Source of the DNA: Mangrovimonas cancribranchiae
GTDB lineage: Bacteria; Bacteroidota; Bacteroidia; Flavobacteriales; Flavobacteriaceae
Length of the DNA stretch: 64,000 nt
Direction: 5' to 3'
Assembly (NCBI RefSeq): GCF_037126245.1
Contig: NZ_CP136925.1
Location: 674,001 to 738,000 of the forward strand
Shown here: piece after piece, positions 9,615 to 18,862 of the stretch
Layout of the letters: each line of letters begins with the position of its first letter
Numbering within the stretch: the stretch's first letter is position 1
Notes under the pieces: generated by a model
Databases searched by the model: none
What the model was told of the DNA's origin: nothing
The model's input: only the letters and a program-made list of their open reading frames with translations
Made by a program: the position numbers and the translations under genes

Positions 9615-12600
9615 ATGAAAAAAGGACGATTAACCCAACTTTTCTTTTTCTTTTTTATTGCAAATACATCTTTCCACTTTTTAGAAGCTCAAGTTTTTCA
9701 AAGAGTTGAAGACATAGCTGGGTTTGAATCCTTACTTCAAAATCATGGCGTAGCAGTGGCAGATTTTAATGGAGATCATGTTTATGATATTTTTGTGGTT
9801 GCAAAGGCAAAAGACCAAGTTGGCGTTGAAAAAACCCATAGTAAGTTATATATTAATAATAATAATGGCAGTTTTACAGATGTAACATTATCCTCTGGAC
9901 TAAATAATTTACTAACCGAAGATTATGCTGATGACGATGTTTTTTATGTCTTTGATGGCCCAAAAATTGGAGCCTTTTGGGGAGATTACGATAATGATGG
10001 TCTACCAGATTTGTTAATGACTAATACTTATAATGTATTATTATTTCATAATGAGGGAGATGGTACTTTTTCTGATGTTACAAATATGGCAGGTTTTAAT
10101 TTGCCAACAACATGCCAGTTTACTGGGGCAACTTGGTTTGATTATAACAACGATAGCCTCTTAGATATTTATATCTGTGAATGGGGTAATTGTAGTTCAA
10201 ATCAGATGTTTAGGAATAATGGAGATGGCACTTTTACTAATATCACTGATGAAGCTGATATGATAGAGACTACCCCAAGAGCTAGTTTTACTGCATTACC
10301 ATACGATTTTAATGATGATGGTTTAATGGATTTATACGTGACTAACGATTTTAGAATACCAAATTATTTATATATTAATGATGGAGACGGTACATTTTCA
10401 GAACAGGCAGAGTATTTTGGAGTAGACAGCACTATTGATGATATGGGGTTAACCATGGGAGATTACAATTTAGATGAAACCCTAGATATTTATATTACTG
10501 GTAAGGGTGAGTCTGCACTTTTTAAAAATGGGGAAAATGGGTATTTTTCAAATGATGAACAATCAGAAGAAATTTTATACAATTCTGGTTGGGCTTGGGG
10601 AACTACATTTGCAGATTTCGATTTAGATGGCGATGAAGATTTATTTATAACTAATGGTTATTATAATTCAGGCCCCGAGTATAACTTTTATTATCAAAAT
10701 GAATTTAATATCAATAATGAGTTTCAGGATGCGACAAACTCTGTTGGACTTCATGATTTGTCTGAAGGAATCAACCCTGTAGATTTTGATTATGATAATG
10801 ATGGCGATTTAGATTTATTTGTTACTAATGCAGATATAAATCCGTTTTTTTACGAAAATACTATACTTAATTTTGAAAATTCGATTACTTCAAGTAACAA
10901 TTGGTTTCAAATATCATTAGAAGGGACTATTTCTAATAGAAGTGCTATAGGGACAGAAGTTACCTTAACAACAGAAACGAGAACACTTAAAAGATATTTT
11001 AGTGGCGTAGGCATGTTAAGTCAAAGTATAAAACCATTACATTTTGGATTAAATAATGATGAAAATATTCTTGAAATAACCATAAAATGGCCATCAGGTT
11101 TATTAGAAGTATATGATCAAAATATTCAAATAGATAGTTTTTATAAAGCTGTAGAAGGTGGAAGTTTAACAAATTTAAATATAGAACCTAGTATTAAGGT
11201 TTATGGCTGTACAGATCCTATATCGTGTAATTATAATCCTAACGCAACGTTAAGTGATGGAAGTTGTACTTATTTAGCATCAGGAACAATATCCGGTTCA
11301 GTAAATGTGAATTTTTTAAGTGAAGAAATTTATGGATACGCAATTGATCCAGAATCAACTGCTCATTGGGAAGTACAAGGAGGGGAAATTTTAGAAGGAC
11401 AAGGCACTTCTCAAATTTTAGTTAAATGGGGCTTAAACCAGTCTGGAGAAATTAGTGTTACTGAGATGGGAACTAATTGTTCAGGACAAACAGAAACATT
11501 AAATGTAAACTTAGGTCTTTCCGAATCATTTGAAGGTGTTTCTGTAGCGCGACTTTGGAATGAAGCTTTATTAGGAGCAATTAGAAAAGATTTTGCTAGA
11601 CCAACTGTACATGCTAGAAACCTCTTTCATTCTAGTGTGGCTATGTATGATATTTGGGCAATATATGATGATGAAGCTACACCCTACTTTATAGGAAATG
11701 AAGTTCATGGGTTTAGCAGCTCATTGGAGGAGTTCTCTTCATCAGAAGATATAAATGAATCCAGGCGAAGAGCTATTAGTTATGCTGTGTATAAGTTGCT
11801 AACGTATAGGTTCCAAAACTCACCAAACCAAGAGCAAACGCAACTTATGTTTGATTATTTAATGGAAGAATTAGGGTACGATACATCAATTACATCAATT
11901 GATTATCAATCAGGAGAACCTGCTGCTTTAGGAAATTACGTCGCCGAAATGCTTATTAATTATGGATTAATAGATGGAGCTAGAGAAAGTACAGGGTATG
12001 ATAATGAGTATTATGAATCAATTAATCCACCATTGGCGCCAGAGTTTCAAAATAGTACTATTCAATATCCCAATCGTTGGCAGTCTTTAAATTTACAAAC
12101 CTATATAGACCAAAGTGGTAACTTGATAGAAGGAGATAATATACCTTTTTTAAGCCCAGAATGGGGTAATGTTTATGCATTTGCTCTATCAGAAGAAGAT
12201 AAAACAACGTATACAAGAGATGGAAATACCTATTTTGTGTTTAAAGATCCATCAGAGCCGCCTTATTTAGGAGCAACAGAAGAGGAAGCATCAAATAATG
12301 CTTACAAATGGGCATTTTCTTTAGTATCGGTATGGAGTTCTCATTTAGACCCAAGTGATGGTGTACTTTGGGATGTATCACCCAATTCTATTGGTGGATT
12401 GAATATAGAAGATTTACCAGACTCTTATTTACAGCATCCTAGTTTTTATGACCTATTAGAAGGAGGAGATCCTAGCGAAGGCCACGCTGTTAACCCTAGT
12501 ACAGGTCTTTCTTATGAAGAACAATTAGTTCCAAGAGGAGATTACACAAGGGTTCTTGCAGAGTTTTGGGCCGATGGACCAGATTCTGAGACGCCTCCAG

Positions 12601-13652
12601 GTCATTGGTTTACACTCCTAAATTATGTGTCAGATCACCCTGATTTGGAGAAAAGGTTAAATGGTCAAGGCGACATTTTACCCGATTTAGAATGGGATGT
12701 TAAAACCTACTTTATTTTAGGTGGCGCAATGCACGATGCGGCAGTTGCTGCATGGAGTGTTAAAGGTTGGTACGACTATATAAGACCTATTTCGGCTATT
12801 CGTTATATGGCTAATTTAGGTCAAAGTAGCGATAATACATTAAGTAATTATCATGTTGATGGTATTCCTTTAATTCCTAATTATATAGAAGTAGTTGATG
12901 AAGGCGATCCTTTAGCAGGAGCTACAAATCAACATGTAGGCAAAATTAAATTGTATACATGGAAAGGACATGACTATGTGTATGATACAGAAACAGATGT
13001 GGCAGGTGTTGATTGGATTTTAGCTGAAAATTGGTGGCCTTACCAAAGACCTTCATTTGTAACGCCTCCTTTTGCAGGATATGTTTCTGGACATTCTACC
13101 TTTTCTAGAGCGGCAGCAGAAGTAATGACTTTAGTAACTGGCGATGAATATTTCCCTGGAGGCATGGGAGAGTTTGTAGCGAGAAAAAATGAATTTTTAG
13201 TTTTTGAAGAAGGCCCTTCAACCGATGTGGTTTTGCAATGGGCAACCTATAGAGATGCTTCAGATCAATGTAGTTTATCGCGTATTTGGGGAGGAATTCA
13301 TCCACCTTCAGATGATATTCCAGGACGTTTTATGGGAGAGGAAATTGGTATTGAAGCTTATAATTTTGCCATTCCTTATTTTTACGGCTCTCTAGGCCTT
13401 GATGAGTATGTGTTAAATTCAAATTTATATCCTAATCCTGTAACTTCAGGTAATGTAATACATATTACACATGCTAATCCAAAAGATACTTATGTGCTTT
13501 ATGATTTGAGTGGGAGACAAATAGATATTGAGAAAATTAACGATGGACATCAAAACGAAACTGTTAGAATAAGAATTCCTCAATCTACTTCAGAAGGCAT
13601 TTATATACTGAGTTGGAATGGCCATTCTGAAAAAATCATTGTCAAAAATTGA
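9615..13652 (+). CDS. Secreted FG-GAP/UnbV protein fused to a vanadium haloperoxidase-like domain, with T9SS sorting tail
   Basis: A 1345-residue multidomain secreted protein. ATG 9615 gives a signal peptide (MKKGRLTQLFF... FLEAQ); an upstream in-frame ATG at 9570 lacks one. Residues about 35-430 hold FG-GAP/VCBS repeats with Asp-rich calcium loops (GDYDNDGLPDLL, DFDLDGDEDLF, DFDYDNDGDLDLF). Residues about 450-515 form an ASPIC/UnbV module (NRSAIGTEVTL... KWPSGLLEVY). A Cys-containing GCTDPISCNYNP linker sits at 530-553. Residues about 635-1265 form a PAP2/vanadium-haloperoxidase-like domain with KX6RP (Lys1050, Arg1057), SGH (1158-1160) and SRxxxGxH (1222-1229). The tail from LYPNPVTSGNVIHI to the end is a type A T9SS sorting domain. 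The halide used, or a phosphatase activity instead, cannot be told from sequence. Confidence 0.85.
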   Translation: MKKGRLTQLFFFFFIANTSFHFLEAQVFQRVEDIAGFESLLQNHGVAVADFNGDHVYDIFVVAKAKDQVGVEKTHSKLYINNNNGSFTDVTLSSGLNNLLTEDYADDDVFYVFDGPKIGAFWGDYDNDGLPDLLMTNTYNVLLFHNEGDGTFSDVTNMAGFNLPTTCQFTGATWFDYNNDSLLDIYICEWGNCSSNQMFRNNGDGTFTNITDEADMIETTPRASFTALPYDFNDDGLMDLYVTNDFRIPNYLYINDGDGTFSEQAEYFGVDSTIDDMGLTMGDYNLDETLDIYITGKGESALFKNGENGYFSNDEQSEEILYNSGWAWGTTFADFDLDGDEDLFITNGYYNSGPEYNFYYQNEFNINNEFQDATNSVGLHDLSEGINPVDFDYDNDGDLDLFVTNADINPFFYENTILNFENSITSSNNWFQISLEGTISNRSAIGTEVTLTTETRTLKRYFSGVGMLSQSIKPLHFGLNNDENILEITIKWPSGLLEVYDQNIQIDSFYKAVEGGSLTNLNIEPSIKVYGCTDPISCNYNPNATLSDGSCTYLASGTISGSVNVNFLSEEIYGYAIDPESTAHWEVQGGEILEGQGTSQILVKWGLNQSGEISVTEMGTNCSGQTETLNVNLGLSESFEGVSVARLWNEALLGAIRKDFARPTVHARNLFHSSVAMYDIWAIYDDEATPYFIGNEVHGFSSSLEEFSSSEDINESRRRAISYAVYKLLTYRFQNSPNQEQTQLMFDYLMEELGYDTSITSIDYQSGEPAALGNYVAEMLINYGLIDGARESTGYDNEYYESINPPLAPEFQNSTIQYPNRWQSLNLQTYIDQSGNLIEGDNIPFLSPEWGNVYAFALSEEDKTTYTRDGNTYFVFKDPSEPPYLGATEEEASNNAYKWAFSLVSVWSSHLDPSDGVLWDVSPNSIGGLNIEDLPDSYLQHPSFYDLLEGGDPSEGHAVNPSTGLSYEEQLVPRGDYTRVLAEFWADGPDSETPPGHWFTLLNYVSDHPDLEKRLNGQGDILPDLEWDVKTYFILGGAMHDAAVAAWSVKGWYDYIRPISAIRYMANLGQSSDNTLSNYHVDGIPLIPNYIEVVDEGDPLAGATNQHVGKIKLYTWKGHDYVYDTETDVAGVDWILAENWWPYQRPSFVTPPFAGYVSGHSTFSRAAAEVMTLVTGDEYFPGGMGEFVARKNEFLVFEEGPSTDVVLQWATYRDASDQCSLSRIWGGIHPPSDDIPGRFMGEEIGIEAYNFAIPYFYGSLGLDEYVLNSNLYPNPVTSGNVIHITHANPKDTYVLYDLSGRQIDIEKINDGHQNETVRIRIPQSTSEGIYILSWNGHSEKIIVKN

Positions 13653-13678
13653 TAATACTTGTCTTTAAAATAGCTGTT

Positions 13679-13708
13679 AAAAATCCTGTATCCATACAGG
13701 ATTTTTTT
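13679..13708 (+). terminator. Intrinsic terminator after the haloperoxidase-like gene
   Basis: A twelve-base stem (13679-13690 with 13695-13706, core ATCCTGTA/TACAGGAT) with a TCCA loop and T tail. Confidence 0.85.
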
Positions 13709-13735
13709 ATATTCGGAAAATCATAAAAACACCTC

Positions 13736-14680
13736 ATGAAACATCTACTTTTATTAGTAATTCCGTTAGCGCTTTTAAGCTGTAAAAAAACAAATGGCCA
13801 AGTTGAAAAGCCTTTTATATCAAATGCAGAGCTCAAAAATATGGTATCTTATTTGTCATCAGATGAGATTAAAGGCCGTAATACAGGAACCGAAGGAATA
13901 GACAAAGCCGCAACATTTATAGCGCGTAAGTTTAAAGAATTTAATGTAAAACCTTACTATAAGACTTATCGCGATTCATTTATGGTAAAAGGAAAGCAAG
14001 CATTTAATGTGATTGGTTTTATAGAAGGAACAGATAAAAAGCTAAAAGACGAAATTATCATTCTAGGAGCACATTATGATCATATAGGATTTGGGAAAAA
14101 AGTAGGAAACGATTCTATTGCTAATGGTGCAAACGACAATGCAACAGGAACAAGTGCAGTTATTGCAATGGCGAAGTATTTCTCTAAAGTAAAAAATAAC
14201 AAGCGTAGTATAATGTTCGCTTTATTTTCGGCAGAAGAGATGGGACTACGAGGTTCTATACACTTAGCAGAGCGTTTAAAAGAAGGCCATGCTAAAATTT
14301 ATACTGTAGTAAACTTTGAAATGATAGGCGTCCCTTTAATAAATGTAAAGCATCAAGCTTTTTTAACAGGGTATGAGTTATCTAATATGGGAGAAAAGAT
14401 AAACGGTTATGCCAATACAAATTTGGTTGGTAAATCTGATGTCTCTAAAAAATATAATTTGTTTAAGAGATCGGATAACTATGCATTTTATAACGCATTT
14501 AAAGTGCCAAGCCATACATTATCATCTTGCGATTTAACTAATTTTGATTATTACCACCAAGTTGGTGATGAGGTAGAGCTGTTAGATTTTACTTTTATGA
14601 CAGATTTAATAAACAATACAATTCCGGCAATAGAGAAAATGAGTAACACTCCAGTGCAAGAAATTAAAATGCATAAATAG
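13736..14680 (+). CDS. M28 family zinc aminopeptidase, lipoprotein
   Basis: A 314-residue M28-family peptidase anchored as a lipoprotein (MKHLLLLVIPLALLSC, lipobox LLSC at Cys16). The zinc ligands and catalytic residues of the family are visible: His113 and Asp115 in GAHYDH, Asp134 in NGANDNATG, Glu167-Glu168 in FSAEEMGLRGS, and NFEMIG. M28 enzymes trim N-terminal residues from peptides; the likely role is extracytoplasmic peptide use. Substrate preference cannot be inferred. An SDR gene follows nine bases downstream, so the two are probably cotranscribed, though a functional link is not evident. Confidence 0.88.
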   Translation: MKHLLLLVIPLALLSCKKTNGQVEKPFISNAELKNMVSYLSSDEIKGRNTGTEGIDKAATFIARKFKEFNVKPYYKTYRDSFMVKGKQAFNVIGFIEGTDKKLKDEIIILGAHYDHIGFGKKVGNDSIANGANDNATGTSAVIAMAKYFSKVKNNKRSIMFALFSAEEMGLRGSIHLAERLKEGHAKIYTVVNFEMIGVPLINVKHQAFLTGYELSNMGEKINGYANTNLVGKSDVSKKYNLFKRSDNYAFYNAFKVPSHTLSSCDLTNFDYYHQVGDEVELLDFTFMTDLINNTIPAIEKMSNTPVQEIKMHK

Positions 14681-14689
14681 CAGAGTAAC

Positions 14690-15370
14690 ATGAAAAATAT
14701 TATTATAACAGGAACAAGTAGAGGAATTGGCTTAGAATTAGTGCAAATTTTAGCCAATGCTGGACACAATATTTTAGCACTTTCTAGAAATGAACTACCA
14801 GTTGCCAATTTAAAGTTAGAGAATGTAACAACATTTTCTTTTGATTTAAGTCAGGAAACCAATTATAAAAAAGTGGCCGAATTTGTAACATCCAATTGGA
14901 ACCAAGTAGATATTTTAATAAACAATGCAGGCGCCATTTTAAATAAACCGTTTTCAGAAACAACAATGGCCGATTTTGATTATGTGTATAAAACAAATGT
15001 TTTTGGAGTTTCAGAAATGATACGAACAGTATTGCCCTTTATGCATAAATCAAGTCATGTAGTTACTATAAGCTCTATGGGCGGTGTGCAAGGAAGTATG
15101 AAATTTCCCGGATTAGCAGCATATAGTTCTAGTAAAGGCGCCGTTATTACGCTTACCGAATTACTTGCCGAAGAGTATAAAGAACAAGGCCCATCGTTTA
15201 ATGTATTAGCGTTAGGTGCTGTGCAAACCGAAATGCTTGAAGAAGCGTTTCCTGGCTATAAAGCCCCAACATCAGCTAAAGAAATGGCCAATTATATTGC
15301 CGAGTTTTCTCTAACAGGGAATACATATTACAATGGAAAAATGCTTCAAGTATCTAATTCTACACCATAA
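14690..15370 (+). CDS. Short-chain dehydrogenase/reductase (SDR)
   Basis: A 226-residue classical SDR. The Rossmann dinucleotide motif TGTSRGIG is at residues 7-14, NNAG follows beta-4, and the Ser-Tyr-Lys catalytic set is seen in VTISSMGG and AAYSSSKGAV. The family oxidises or reduces alcohols and ketones with NAD(P)H; nothing here identifies the substrate. At 226 residues it is near the short end of the family. It follows the M28 peptidase by nine bases. Confidence 0.87.
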   Translation: MKNIIITGTSRGIGLELVQILANAGHNILALSRNELPVANLKLENVTTFSFDLSQETNYKKVAEFVTSNWNQVDILINNAGAILNKPFSETTMADFDYVYKTNVFGVSEMIRTVLPFMHKSSHVVTISSMGGVQGSMKFPGLAAYSSSKGAVITLTELLAEEYKEQGPSFNVLALGAVQTEMLEEAFPGYKAPTSAKEMANYIAEFSLTGNTYYNGKMLQVSNSTP

Positions 15371-15372
15371 GC

Positions 15373-15402
15373 TTGTTCTTAAGCTGAAAATAAATAATTT
15401 TG
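15373..15402 (+). promoter_or_regulatory. Promoter (TTG-N19-TAnnTTTG) for the CtlX-like gene
   Basis: TTG at 15373-15375 and TAATTTTG at 15395-15402 are separated by 19 bases, matching the Bacteroidota -33/-7 arrangement. The start codon lies 20 bases further on. Confidence 0.6.
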
Positions 15403-15422
15403 CGGCATAAAATAAACTAACA

Positions 15423-16358
15423 ATGCAACAAACTACAAACACCATATTAATGATTCGTCCTATAAACTTTAGGATGAACGAGCAAACAGCTGTTAATAAC
15501 TATTACCAAAAGGTTTTAGATACTTTATTACCAGAAACAGTTAATGCAAAAGCACAACAAGAATTTGATAGTTATGTAGAAAAACTAAGACATGTTGGTG
15601 TCAATGTGGTTGTTGTAAGTGATACAACGGAGTTTGATACACCAGACTCTATTTTTCCAAATAATTGGATTTCATTTCATGAAAACGGAACCATAGCCTT
15701 GTATCCTATGTTTGCAGAAAATAGAAGACTAGAGCGTCGTGAAGATGTTTTAACGCAACTAGAAGATAGCGGTTTTATTATAAAAGACGTTGTTGATTAT
15801 ACAAGTGCAGAGGAAGAAGATGTTTTTCTTGAAGGTACAGGAAGTTTATTGTTAGATCGTGTAAACAGAAAAGCGTATTGTGCATTGTCACCAAGAGCAG
15901 ATGAAAGTTTGTTTATTGAGTTTTGCGAAGATTTTGAATTTACACCTGTAGTTTTTCATGCCAATCAAACCGTAAATGGCCAACGAAAAGCTATTTATCA
16001 TACCAATGTTATGATGTGTTTAGCCGAAACCTTTGCCGTAATTTGTTTAGATAGTATAGATGATAAAAAAGAACGTAAGAATGTTATCGAGCACCTTAAA
16101 TCTGATGGAAAAGAGATTATAGCAATTACCGAAGATCAGGTAAATAGCTTTGCGGGGAATATGTTGCAAGTAAAAGGCGAAAACGAAAAGCGTTTCTTGG
16201 TAATGAGCCAAGCTGCTTATCAAATCTTAAATCAAGGGCAAATATCAAAAATAGAAACCCATTGCGAGATTCTTACAAGTTCATTAGATACAATTGAAGC
16301 TTGTGGTGGCGGAAGTGCAAGATGTATGATGGCAGAAGTGTTTTTGCCTAAGGCTTAA
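15423..16358 (+). CDS. ctlX: Amidinotransferase-superfamily hydrolase, CtlX (citrulline utilization) type
   Basis: A 311-residue member of the arginine deiminase/amidinotransferase superfamily. Recognisable family features are IFPNNWISFHENGTIALYPM, FLEGTGSLLLDR, the His motif in IYHTNVMMCL, and a C-terminal GGGSARCMMAEVFLP with the nucleophile Cys301. The CtlX subgroup is annotated as citrulline-utilising hydrolase; related enzymes act on arginine, dimethylarginine or agmatine. The exact substrate is therefore inferred. It has its own promoter and converges on the histidine kinase gene, overlapping its 3' end by four bases. Confidence 0.8.
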   Translation: MQQTTNTILMIRPINFRMNEQTAVNNYYQKVLDTLLPETVNAKAQQEFDSYVEKLRHVGVNVVVVSDTTEFDTPDSIFPNNWISFHENGTIALYPMFAENRRLERREDVLTQLEDSGFIIKDVVDYTSAEEEDVFLEGTGSLLLDRVNRKAYCALSPRADESLFIEFCEDFEFTPVVFHANQTVNGQRKAIYHTNVMMCLAETFAVICLDSIDDKKERKNVIEHLKSDGKEIIAITEDQVNSFAGNMLQVKGENEKRFLVMSQAAYQILNQGQISKIETHCEILTSSLDTIEACGGGSARCMMAEVFLPKA

Positions 16359-18460
16359 TTAACAGAAGCCATAGCGGCTAAATTTTGTGTATTACCGTTG
16401 CCGTTTTCGGGTTTACTTTTAGGGAGTTCAATATAAAACGTACTTCCTATGTTTAAATCGCTTTCAACCCATATTTTGCCATGGTTAAGCTCCACTAAAT
16501 CTTTACAAATGGTAAGACCTAAACCAGTACCTTTTTCATTTTGTGTACCAATAGTTGTAAAAGACGTGTTTTTAAACAACTTATCTTGATTTTCTTTAGA
16601 GATACCAACACCAGTATCAGAGATACTAATAATCGATTTGCCAGCGCTAATATGATTAGATATGGTTATAATATCTCCAGCTTTGCTAAATTTTATAGCA
16701 TTTGTGAGTAGGTTTTGAATAATAATCTCAACCATACTTCTATCGGCGTAAACAAAATCCTTTAAAGTTTTATCTTGAAGTCGGATGTTTTTCTTTTCTA
16801 ATTTGTGCTCTAATAAGTGGACTTTTTCTTCAAATACTTCTTGAATATCAAAAAGACTAGGATTAGGCTCAAGTGCTTGCATTTGCGATTTAGACCAGTT
16901 TAAAAGGTTAAATAACAGTAAAGAGGCGTTGTTGGCGTTTTCGCTTAATTCTGGAATTAACGACTGAAATTCTTCGGGGGTTACAGAGCCATCTTTTAAT
17001 AAATCTATAAAGCCTTTAATAGAGGTTAGCGAATCTTTTAAATCGTGCGATACAATAGAAAAAAGCTTGTCTTTTACTTTGTTTATTTCTTCAAGGTGAT
17101 TTGCTTGTTCAAGAATAGCTTCGTTTTGCAACTCGATTTTCTTGTTTTTGTTTTCTAATGCTCGGGTGTACTTTATTCTGCTATTGCGTTTCAGATAAAT
17201 TAACACTAAAAAGGTAGAAACAATGACTAGTGCGGCAAGTAATGCGTAAAGAATTAATTTAAATCGATTGCTTTCTTCTTTATGGGCATCTAAAGAGTTG
17301 TTGGTTGTTGTTTTTTCTGGAGCTATCTCGGTGTCATCAGTTTCAAATAAATCTGAAACAACAAAGTCCTCTTGTTGTGCCGTATCTTGTTGAGTGGGAG
17401 ATTGTTTGTCTAGTTTATTTTTTAGTTGATAGAATTCACGCTGCCAAATAAAAGCTCTATCGAAGTTTTTGTTGGTAGAGTCTAAAGCTTTTAAAAGTTT
17501 AAAGTTTCTAAGCTGTTCTTCTTTATTGTCTATAGTTACAGCAATATCTTTAGCTTCTATTAATTGCCCTTCGGCGTAGCGTAAATAATTGCGCTTAAGG
17601 TTTAGTTTTCCTAAGTTATTTAAGGTGACTAATAAGCCATTTTTATTATTAAGATTACGATTTAGTTTTAATCCTTGTATTAAATATTCGGCAGCTTTGT
17701 CGTAATCGTTAAACTGTAGGTATTCGCCACCAAGTTTAGGGTAAACTTCACCTTTTAGAGAATCGGTTAGCGTATTTGAGTTTAGTCCTTTTTCGTAATA
17801 CTCAATAGATTTTCTATACTCTCTTTCTTTTGAATATAATTCGGCTAATCTTAGTATGGTATTAATCTCTCCATCGCCCTCATTTTGTTGCTCAATATGT
17901 AATGATTTTGAATAAAACTCGATGGCTTTATCATAATTGTTAACACTGTAATAAGCCTTTGCTAGATTGTTGTAGGCTAAGTGTAAATCATTAATAAGAT
18001 GTCTTTTTTCAAATTCTTTTATAGCTGAAAGCGAATATTGCAACCCTTTATTATAATGGCCTCTTTCTATTTCTATTAAACCAATATTATTATTTATTTG
18101 GGCTATGCATAAGGTGTCGTTTAAAGAAGCATAAATACTTTTGGATTTATTGTAATAATCCATTGCATTTAAGTAGTCTTTCTTTTTAGTGTAAATAAGT
18201 GCTTTGTAGTAATTTACTTTGGCAACACCTAAATTATACTCTAATTTATTTGACAATTTTTCACTTTCCGAAATAAATTTTAGGGCTTTATAGTAGTCTT
18301 TTTGTTCATATAATACCTTAATTAATTCTATAGAGGTCTTAACTTTTAAGGTATCTGGATTTTGAAAAGCTAATTGTACGGTAAGACTATCCTGTTTTTG
18401 GGTTTGAGAATAACCAAAAAAAAGACAACAAAAAGCAAATACGGTAATTAGCTTCTTCAT
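16355..18460 (-). CDS. TPR-containing sensor histidine kinase
   Basis: A 701-residue sensor kinase. ATG 18460 begins the signal peptide MKKLITVFAFCCLFFGYSQ; an in-frame upstream ATG at 18484 adds eight unlikely residues. The periplasmic part (about 25-330) is a row of tetratricopeptide repeats (YYNKSKSIYASLNDTLC, YYSVNNYDKAIEFYSKSL). One membrane helix follows at about 405-428, then a coiled coil, a HisKA domain with phospho-acceptor His472 (IVSHDLKDS) and a HATPase domain (N box NLLTNAIKFSKAG; DTGVGIS; GTGLGLTICKDL). No response regulator gene is adjacent, so its partner is elsewhere or unknown. The signal sensed is not evident. Confidence 0.9.
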   Translation of the reverse strand: MKKLITVFAFCCLFFGYSQTQKQDSLTVQLAFQNPDTLKVKTSIELIKVLYEQKDYYKALKFISESEKLSNKLEYNLGVAKVNYYKALIYTKKKDYLNAMDYYNKSKSIYASLNDTLCIAQINNNIGLIEIERGHYNKGLQYSLSAIKEFEKRHLINDLHLAYNNLAKAYYSVNNYDKAIEFYSKSLHIEQQNEGDGEINTILRLAELYSKEREYRKSIEYYEKGLNSNTLTDSLKGEVYPKLGGEYLQFNDYDKAAEYLIQGLKLNRNLNNKNGLLVTLNNLGKLNLKRNYLRYAEGQLIEAKDIAVTIDNKEEQLRNFKLLKALDSTNKNFDRAFIWQREFYQLKNKLDKQSPTQQDTAQQEDFVVSDLFETDDTEIAPEKTTTNNSLDAHKEESNRFKLILYALLAALVIVSTFLVLIYLKRNSRIKYTRALENKNKKIELQNEAILEQANHLEEINKVKDKLFSIVSHDLKDSLTSIKGFIDLLKDGSVTPEEFQSLIPELSENANNASLLLFNLLNWSKSQMQALEPNPSLFDIQEVFEEKVHLLEHKLEKKNIRLQDKTLKDFVYADRSMVEIIIQNLLTNAIKFSKAGDIITISNHISAGKSIISISDTGVGISKENQDKLFKNTSFTTIGTQNEKGTGLGLTICKDLVELNHGKIWVESDLNIGSTFYIELPKSKPENGNGNTQNLAAMASVN

Positions 18461-18484
18461 ACAATAGTTACACACCAAAGGCAC

Positions 18485-18829
18485 ATAATTCCTGTCTTCT
18501 TGTAGAGGGATGGAGAAGCGGACTAATTCTTTATTTACCTAGGTAAAATGTGTTAGTTAGTTTTAAAAAGCCCATTATATATATTAAGGACTTAATAATT
18601 AATAGCTTTTACAGTAACAAAAATTGTAAAATCACATCTTAAAAACTAATTTTTGCGTTTTATTGCGAAAAAATTAGACGAAAGGTTCTCTTGATTTTTT
18701 TGACAAAAAGGGTGTTCGATGAACGGTAAAAAACACAGAAAAAGAGCTAATTTCATCGATAAATGGTTTTAGCTAAAATGAGTGTTTTAAATAAGATTCT
18801 TCTATGTTTCCAAAAAACGCGATAAAACG
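18485..18829. other. Intergenic region between divergent histidine kinase and argS
   Basis: About 380 bases lie between the two genes with no credible coding frame. It contains an inverted repeat at 18646-18677 and the argS promoter box near its right end (listed separately). Nothing else stands out. Confidence 0.6.
18646..18677. repeat. Inverted repeat in the histidine kinase-argS gap
   Basis: Arms CTAATTTTTGCG (18646-18657) and CGAAAAAATTAG (18666-18677) pair at 11 of 12 positions around an eight-base loop. It could be a protein-binding site or RNA hairpin. The position, about 155 bases before the argS promoter box, gives no clear role. Confidence 0.45.
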
Positions 18830-18837
18830 TATCTTTG
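18830..18837 (+). promoter_or_regulatory. Promoter -7 box for argS operon
   Basis: TATCTTTG followed by C is a near-ideal Bacteroidota -7 element, 25 bases before the argS start codon. No clear TTG is visible at -33. Confidence 0.6.
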
Positions 18838-18862
18838 CATACTTAAAAAAGTACGTTTTCTT

